From Hirudinaria manillensis (lineage: Eukaryota; Annelida; Clitellata; Hirudinida; Hirudinidae), in contig CM067533.1 of the NCBI GenBank assembly GCA_034509925.1, positions 470,001 to 534,000 of the forward strand: a stretch of DNA of 64,000 nucleotides, read 5' to 3'. Positions 58,246 through 64,000 of the stretch are shown here, piece by piece. Every line of letters starts with the position of its first letter. Position 1 is the stretch's first letter. A model generated the notes under the pieces. The model was given only the letters and a program-made list of their open reading frames with translations. It was not told where the DNA came from and searched no databases. The position numbers were made by a program, and so were the translations under genes.

Positions 58246-59465
58246 ATGATAATGAATTCCAATTTCCATACAGCTTGTCTTCTTGTTCTGATGGCACTCG
58301 TCGGCCGGAATCAAGCCCCTTTCTTCCAAAGACTGAAGACGTCAGGATATGGTGGTTGTTTTGCTCCAACGAGCAATATCCCTGTGAAGGTCTGGCCGCA
58401 TGCGGACAACCTCACGTCATCGTCAATAAGCAGACAGACAAAAGAATGTTCCCTCTGGTGTCTCACAAGACCCAAGAATTGCTTGATCTACCAGTTAGTG
58501 AGAAGCAAGGATGGTCGTGGTTTCTGCCACATTTACGATCAACCTAACAACTTATTCGAAGCTGAAGAAACTAGCTGCCAATCTTTTGTAAAGATAAGTT
58601 AGTTAATGTTATTCTTTACGACCGCACTTTTTGCTGATATATATCTAGGAAGTTAAGTAGTTTGGATCATATTAAAATTTAATTTTTTCGGGCCTTACAC
58701 GTAAATTCTATACAGCAAAGAAAATGGATTGCATTATTCGTTGGAACCCGTCAAACTTTATAGCGAAGAACCCCATGGTCGGATATGCAGTTCAAAAGGC
58801 GGACCAATCCTGGTCCATTTACAACAACTCTCGTGGCATCCATATCATCGGATTGAATTCAACCACTTGTCAACCCTACAGTCACGACGTCTTTGACACT
58901 ATAGGATCGGTTAGCGAAATGAACAGGTTTCAAGCTTCCAGCGAGTCTAAAGTTGCAGGTGGATCATACTTGATCGGCTACTCTGCTGGAGAATTCTTTA
59001 ATCTCAACTTAATGGACTACCTTGACATTAAGTATGGAATTACATATTCATCAAATGACGTCCACTCTCTGGCCTTCATATGCGTCAAGAACAACATGAA
59101 AAGCTGTCGGAGTCAAACTATCGTTTCGAAATATGGATTCACCGTGTACACGATAGGTGAAGAAAGTCGTTTTATCGTATTATTAATAATTTACTCACTA
59201 AATATTAACTAAATTTATATTGATTTTTGTTTTAAGCATCTTAAAGCAGAATTAATTATGGTTAATACATTACATTTACATTATTGTCGCATAAATTTCA
59301 AACCGTGCATAATTAGTGCTATTAGACTTGATAATGTATTGATATTATAATGAGGATTCGCTATTTATTTCAGACGAAGTTAAGGATACTCCTTTTTATT
59401 ATATCATGGAAGGTACTGCAAAATTTATCTATTCATACAAAGCTTGGTTGAAGGTGGACCTTTAA
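58246..59465 (+). CDS. PI13: secreted PAN-ILEI protein, subfamily F
   Basis: Exons on plus: 58246-58597, 58716-59156, 59374-59465; 294 residues. Start ATG 58246 (MIMNSNFHTA, as PI12). PAN-like domain: GGCFAPTSNIP, ECSLWCLTRPKNC, GFCHIYDQ, TSCQSFVK. The exon 1 end is altered: AAGATAA|GTTAGT replaces AAGAGGG|GTTAGT, and the acceptor side is CAG|CA, so the junction codon becomes ACA (Thr) instead of Gly/Glu. Phase is kept. Exon 2: KKMDCIIRWNPSNFIAKN, YNNSRGIHIIGLNSTTC, GSYLIGYSAGEFFNLNLMDY, SCRSQT. Exon 3: DEVKDTPFYYIMEGTAKF, clearly different from PI11/PI12 after TPFY. Confidence 0.85.
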
Positions 59466-59963
59466 TTGATACTTTAAAAAGGCAGAGAATTTATGATGCC
59501 TGCCCATTTATTTTCATTTAATAATTGACGGTCAGAAAACAATTCATTGATTGTCATTCATTTACTTTCTTGTGAGAGGGATTTTTCTTGCTCCAAAAAC
59601 CAAATGGATTCAGAAATGGACGCGAGAAACTTGTCTTAGTGTTTCTAGAAACATTAATTTATCCCCCTTTTCTTCTCAATTTCAAAAGAATAAAAGTCGT
59701 AAACTCTGATTTGTTCGCTAATAATTACATATAAACTACATTAATTACTATTTAATTCCAGAGGACAGCAGTCTTAAACCTTTTCAATGATCCAAAGACC
59801 TATTCACGATTTAATTGTTTATTTAAGAAAGCAAAATTCTAAATGTAATGTATTTTATTAAAATTTATAAATTGTTATTTGTTTGTTAATAACTCTATGT
59901 ATAGAGTTTTTACTCTATGCCATGGAATTTCCATTCAAGAATCCTACGAGAACAATTGAAATA
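59466..59963. other. Convergent spacer between PI13 and PI14
   Basis: 59466-59720 is the subfamily F downstream flank; 59750-59900 is the PI14 downstream side that is duplicated at 52361-52500. The two genes converge here. No other feature is seen. Confidence 0.5.
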
Positions 59964-61140
59964 TCATTTACCGAAGATCAATAGAAATAGATCGATTGAC
60001 AGATCAGTGGGCAGACCGATGTAAGGAAATGCATATTCACCGACAGCTGAAGATGAAAAAGATATTATTTAATTACAATTTAAATACATTAAATTCTCCC
60101 ATGAAAATGCAGTGAGCAGTAATTCTAACATCTAAATTGAAGTTTTGGTGCTTAAATTTAATTTCTTACCGGGAATAAACATCATAAAGCCATATCCATA
60201 TCCATTCTCAAATTGTTGATATTGACTCTCGTCCAACCTTCCTTTGACGTAAATAAAAGCCAAAGATGAGGAATACGAGCTATCATAAAATATGTTGAAT
60301 CTTTTATATAGATAATTTGAAGTCAAACTAGTTACTGCATTTCCGACAGAATAACCGATCATGTACGTTCCATTTGGTGCCTGTTTGTCCACGTAGTTCT
60401 GTAATCTGGTCAACTCGCTGCCCGAAGCCACAACATCGAATATGTTGAGCTTCTTTGGGAGGCAAGTTGTAGCATTGAGTTCCATTATGTGGATGCCACG
60501 CGAATTGTTGTAAATGGCCCACGAGTTGTCCAACTTTTTGACCCTGTAACCGACCATGTTGTTCTTCGATAAGAAGTTGGCAGGATTCCACTCTATGATG
60601 CAGTCCCATTTTTTATCTAGGTGGAAATGAAACGTGGAATTATTTGAATTTATGGAGAGCAATTCAATAAAGTTACTTTGCAATATTTGAATACCATTTT
60701 TTATACTTTTATATTTTTGTAAGATTTGAATTTCATGCCGAATATTAATTTGAGTGGATCTAAGTTTAACATTCATTCGTTAACTTTAAACAGACTCTAT
60801 AGAAAGTATTTAAAAAAAAATCCTAACCTGTTTTTATGAAACTTTGGCAAATATTCTCGACCGCAAATTTCAATATAGTAAACAACTTGAATAGGTAACA
60901 GAATCCTTTTCCAGTAGGCAGTCTAACTAGTTGGTAGGATACGCAACTCGGATCCTGGAAGCAAAGCAAACTGCAAATCTTCATTTCCTGAGTGATCGAA
61001 CCGGATGTCAGTTTTCCCATTGACAGCCAAGTTTTGACGGGATAGTCGGGCATGTCGAACTGACAAACATTATGACCTTCCAACTTAGGCCTATTGAAAG
61101 TGCCGCTTCTAATAACACTTTCAATAGTACAACGGACCAA
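59964..61140 (-). pseudogene. PI14: PAN-ILEI gene, subfamily E, start and signal peptide missing
   Basis: Exons on minus: first exon from about 61140 to 60828, then 60170-60616 and 59964-60046. Exon 2 (DKKWDCIIEWNPANFLSKNN, YNNSRGIHIMELNATTC, GTYMIGYSVG) and exon 3 (AVGEYAFPYIGLPTDLS) are intact with good splice sites. The PAN-like domain is present (HNVCQFDMPD, CSLLCFQDPSC, GFCYLF, ICQSFIKT). Upstream of TFNRPKLEG the expected signal peptide is replaced by unrelated residues and no in-frame ATG occurs before a stop. A 12-bp inverted repeat (61091-61102 and 61116-61127) spans the disruption. Either this is a recent pseudogene, or a new upstream exon spliced at the CCAG near 61142 supplies the start. 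Confidence 0.75.
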
Positions 61141-61751
61141 AGCTGGAAAAATGTTTTCATGGTTTTAAAATTTATTTTCTTAATTACTTTTATCGTCAGA
61201 GAATTGAAATTGAAATTTTTAAATGTTTCAGCGCTATATAAACTTTTACGTAACGAAAAAAATGACGTTACAAAAATTCTTTTTAAAATGTCCTAAGTGA
61301 ACCTAGGTTAACAAGGGCAGAGTTTAATTTTAAAAGGTTAAAGTACAATTATGTCTCAGTTCATGCACATTAACGAAACATTGTTTGTATTCAGCTTAAT
61401 GGAGAGTCCACTAAAACAATGGACATTTTCTTTTCAAACAAATCACCAGTCTCCGCCCGGATATTATTAGTCGATGGATTTTCGCATATTATTCGCAGAA
61501 TAAAATCTTAAATGAATTTATTATGAAAGAAAGAAACTTTCTCCTTCTTTTCAATTTTTAAACATTCATTTAAGCGCTTTAATGTACAAACATTTAGCGG
61601 ACTAATGCACTATCAATTATTTCAACATAACAAAGTAATTCTAACGAGAGAAGAAAAGAAATGTCAACTCATTGACAAACAAATGGAAATTTGTGTAAAT
61701 AATTAAGTTTAAATTTATTAAAGAATATAGCGTTTGAGTTAAATAATGATT
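61141..61751. other. Spacer between PI14 and PI15
   Basis: AT-rich, with no recognisable gene. The plus ORF across 61072-61296 is antisense to PI14 exon 1 and then AT-rich DNA, and is not supported. Confidence 0.5.
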
Positions 61752-62926
61752 TCAAATTCTGAAGAAGAATGAATACACAGTCAGAAAGTCGTCTTTGCTG
61801 GCAGATACTCTGAGAAATGGACTTTCTTTAATGGCCACAGTTGCATTGCTACCTAAAAGTCATGACGTGAGACATGAAATTACGTATATTTGCAAATAAC
61901 AATGAAAGGTAAAATCCATTTATTGACGTCAGTGAAAGAGCAAAGTAATAGTTAAAATAAAATAAAAACAGAATTAATCTCACTCGTCACGATTACAGTG
62001 AATCCATTGGGCTGGTACGAATTCTGATTCAAGCAATAAGTTGGAGTTCCCTTGATGCAAATGAAAGCCAAAGAGAAAGAGTAAGTGAAAGCGTATATTG
62101 CCTTAAATCTTGTTTCCAGATAACTAGCCACGGCATTATGGAAAAAATCTCCAACTGAATATCCTATCAAGAAGGATCCACTGGAAACTTGAGAATCGCT
62201 GGAAGCAGTGAATCTGCTTCTTTCCGCAGTTGAGGCCACAGTGTCAAAGACATCGTGACTGTATGGTTGACAAGTTGTTGAATTCAATCCTACGATGTGG
62301 ATGCCACGAGAGTTGTTGAAGATTGACCAGGATTTGTCAGTCTGTTCCACTCTGTATCCGACCATGTTGCTCCTTGTTTGATAGTTTATTGGGTTCCAAC
62401 GAATTATGCAGTCAAATTGTTTGTCTGCAATGCAAAGAACGAAGTTGATTGAAAAGATTAAGGGATTACATTTGCCTCTTATAGCAATTTAGTGGTGCAA
62501 ATGAATATAAACTTATCTGATGAATGAACTGCTATTTAGAAGAAATCGTCCTATGTTTTATGATTAACAACCTCTCTTCAGGAAGGACTTGCAAACGCTC
62601 GTTTCTGCTTTCAAGAGCGATATAACTTTGTCATACAAATGACAAAATCCACGACCATCTTGAATTCGTACTACCTGGTAAATCAAACATTTCGGATCTC
62701 GGAGGCAATAAATGCCACACTGTTTCAATTCCTTGGGTACCAAAGATGATGTCAGATTGTCCATGTAGGGCCAGACTTTGGCAGGATAATTTGCCGTAGG
62801 AAATATACACATATTGGTCCCAAGTAATTGCGTTTTCTGAAAGAGAACAGCCCAGCTTGGACTAAGGATGGGTGCCCATAATAGAACTATTAGCCAGAAT
62901 CCTTGAGAACCAGCCACCGATAACAT
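61752..62926 (-). CDS. PI15: secreted PAN-ILEI protein, closest to subfamily F
   Basis: Exons on minus: 62572-62926, 61984-62424, 61752-61852; 298 residues. The start ATG at 62926 opens MLSVAGSQGFWLIVLLW, a signal peptide to about residue 26 (SPSWA). PAN-like domain: NMCIFPTANYP, QCGIYCLRDPKC, GFCHLYDK, VCKSFLKR. Exon 2: DKQFDCIIRWNPINYQTRSN, SWSIFNNSRGIHIVGLNSTTC, FDTVASTAERSRF, GSFLIGYSVGDFF, SLAFICIKG, YCLNQ. Exon 3 is spliced after ACTTTTAG: SSNATVAIKESPFLRVSAS, with an extra sequon near its start. The exon 2 donor is A|GTGAGA, so the junction codon differs from the rest. It bridges features of F (GLNSTTCQPYSHDVFDT) and of B (GYSVG). Confidence 0.86.
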
Positions 62927-64000
62927 CGTATCCAGAAATGGAGTTTTTCAAACTGACTGCGATTGTCAATATATCTTCAACTTCCTGAATATAAATGAGC
63001 ATTGGATTAAGGAAACTGATAACATTGCGGATAAAAAAAAAGTGGATTTCGAAAGATCCAGACGTAAAATAAATCAAACTTTAGTAATTAATCGAAAAAC
63101 AAAACTGTTTTAAATTTGTTTGCATGGGACAGTCACGGTCACGATAATGGTGCAAATATAAATTATATATTTTTTTGGTGGGGGGAGGGCTGAGAATTAG
63201 GAAATATCTGAATTATTATAAATGATTACTATTGTAGTTTACGGTAATCAATAATTTTCAAATTTCTTAAATTTGTTTAACTTGTGCAATGGTCAATTTA
63301 TAATGTCCATATTTATCAAACAAAGATTTGGTGGGTCGGGCATGGACCGTGGACCCATTTGGATACCCCTGATCTACATATTTTCCGATGAACAACAAAT
63401 CTTTCTCCAGGCCGGACCGTTTTTACGATCCTTAGGGCATCATAGCAAGAACTTCGCGAATGATTTGCATTGTAAAATGAAAAAAAAGAACTTACCTCTG
63501 TCTGTTGGAATTAGAGTTGCGACGTTATGGAAAAGGGACAAGAGACAATTTATTATTTTGTTTGGAAAATATGCAGGCTTCTTTAAGGAAAATCACATTT
63601 ATATTACCTTCATTAAACTTCGAATGCTCTAAATTCGGATTTTTACAGTATAACTTCAGTCTCAGATGTTTTTAAACAATACTTAACCAACGACTTTAAA
63701 CTTTTAATGATGACAGGGACTTTTCAACTGGAGTCGTCAAATGTCACTTGGAAAATATCTTTCTGACAAGCCGCGCTGGCCGCGCTGTGAAATCATAAAA
63801 TGACAATCAAAATTTGTCCTCTTATTTGTAACAAATGTCAACAAATGTGTCATAAAAGAAAATCGACCCTAAAAACTGGAGTTTTAGTGGCTAAATTACC
63901 TGGCTAATAACTCTCTTTAATAGCACGTTCTCCAGAACTTTTTGACATTTTTGACGGGCTCTATTGAAGAAAAAAATTAAAGAAACGTTTGAATGAATGT
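62927..64000. other. Right-hand flank
   Basis: No supported gene. A 119-codon plus frame at 63273-63632 has no recognisable motif. A G-rich GGTGGGGGGAGGG lies at about 63177. The segment is otherwise AT-rich and unique within the window. Confidence 0.4.

Noticed and set aside
63273-63632. 119-codon plus ORF with a faint transposase-like phrase (NLPLSVGIRVATLWKRD)
   Set aside because: One short phrase vaguely like Harbinger nuclease proteins is not enough; there is no catalytic motif, terminal repeat or second copy in the window.

Overview
The window is eukaryotic, almost certainly an invertebrate animal. It is AT-rich and intron-bearing, has long ATT, TAA, ACTC, ATGG and GATGAT microsatellites and several non-LTR retrotransposons, and holds a Pax-type transcription factor gene. 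Species and phylum cannot be read with certainty; a spiralian or other non-insect invertebrate is a guess.

Layout. (1) 1-8.6 kb: intronic/5' DNA and the last four exons of a divergent Pax gene on the plus strand. It encodes a complete-looking paired domain from the INQFG segment on, shows no homeodomain, and ends in a PIDLS motif. (2) 8.9-41.3 kb: a minus-strand array of ten secreted-protein genes of one family (PI1-PI10 here), with pseudogenes, LINE insertions and one unrelated intronless gene (36.8-38.3 kb, DUF4211/CCDC82-like). (3) 41.6-59.5 kb: three plus-strand members (PI11-PI13), each preceded by a duplicated ~1.3 kb flank; a fourth flank has lost its gene. A full-length R4/Dong-type LINE sits inside a TAA tract between PI11 and PI12. 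(4) 59.9-62.9 kb: two more minus-strand members (PI14, PI15).

The gene family is the main result. Every member has the same three coding exons joined by phase-1 introns. Exon 1 encodes a signal peptide and a six-cysteine PAN/Apple-like domain. Exon 2 encodes an ILEI/FAM3-like domain with two conserved N-glycosylation sequons (NNS/T-RG and LNxTTC). Exon 3 encodes a short, fast-changing C-terminal tail. I found the third exons by reading splice sites; they are too short for ordinary ORF calling. Predicted proteins are 289-307 residues and should be secreted monomers or ligands/lectin-like factors; their function is unknown. In the 10-30 kb part the array repeats as an A-B-C triplet of subfamilies with deletions and relics, which is birth-and-death evolution in progress.

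Domain names are by eye from residue patterns, not from a profile search. Splice junctions are inferred from GT/AG signals, codon phase and agreement across paralogues.
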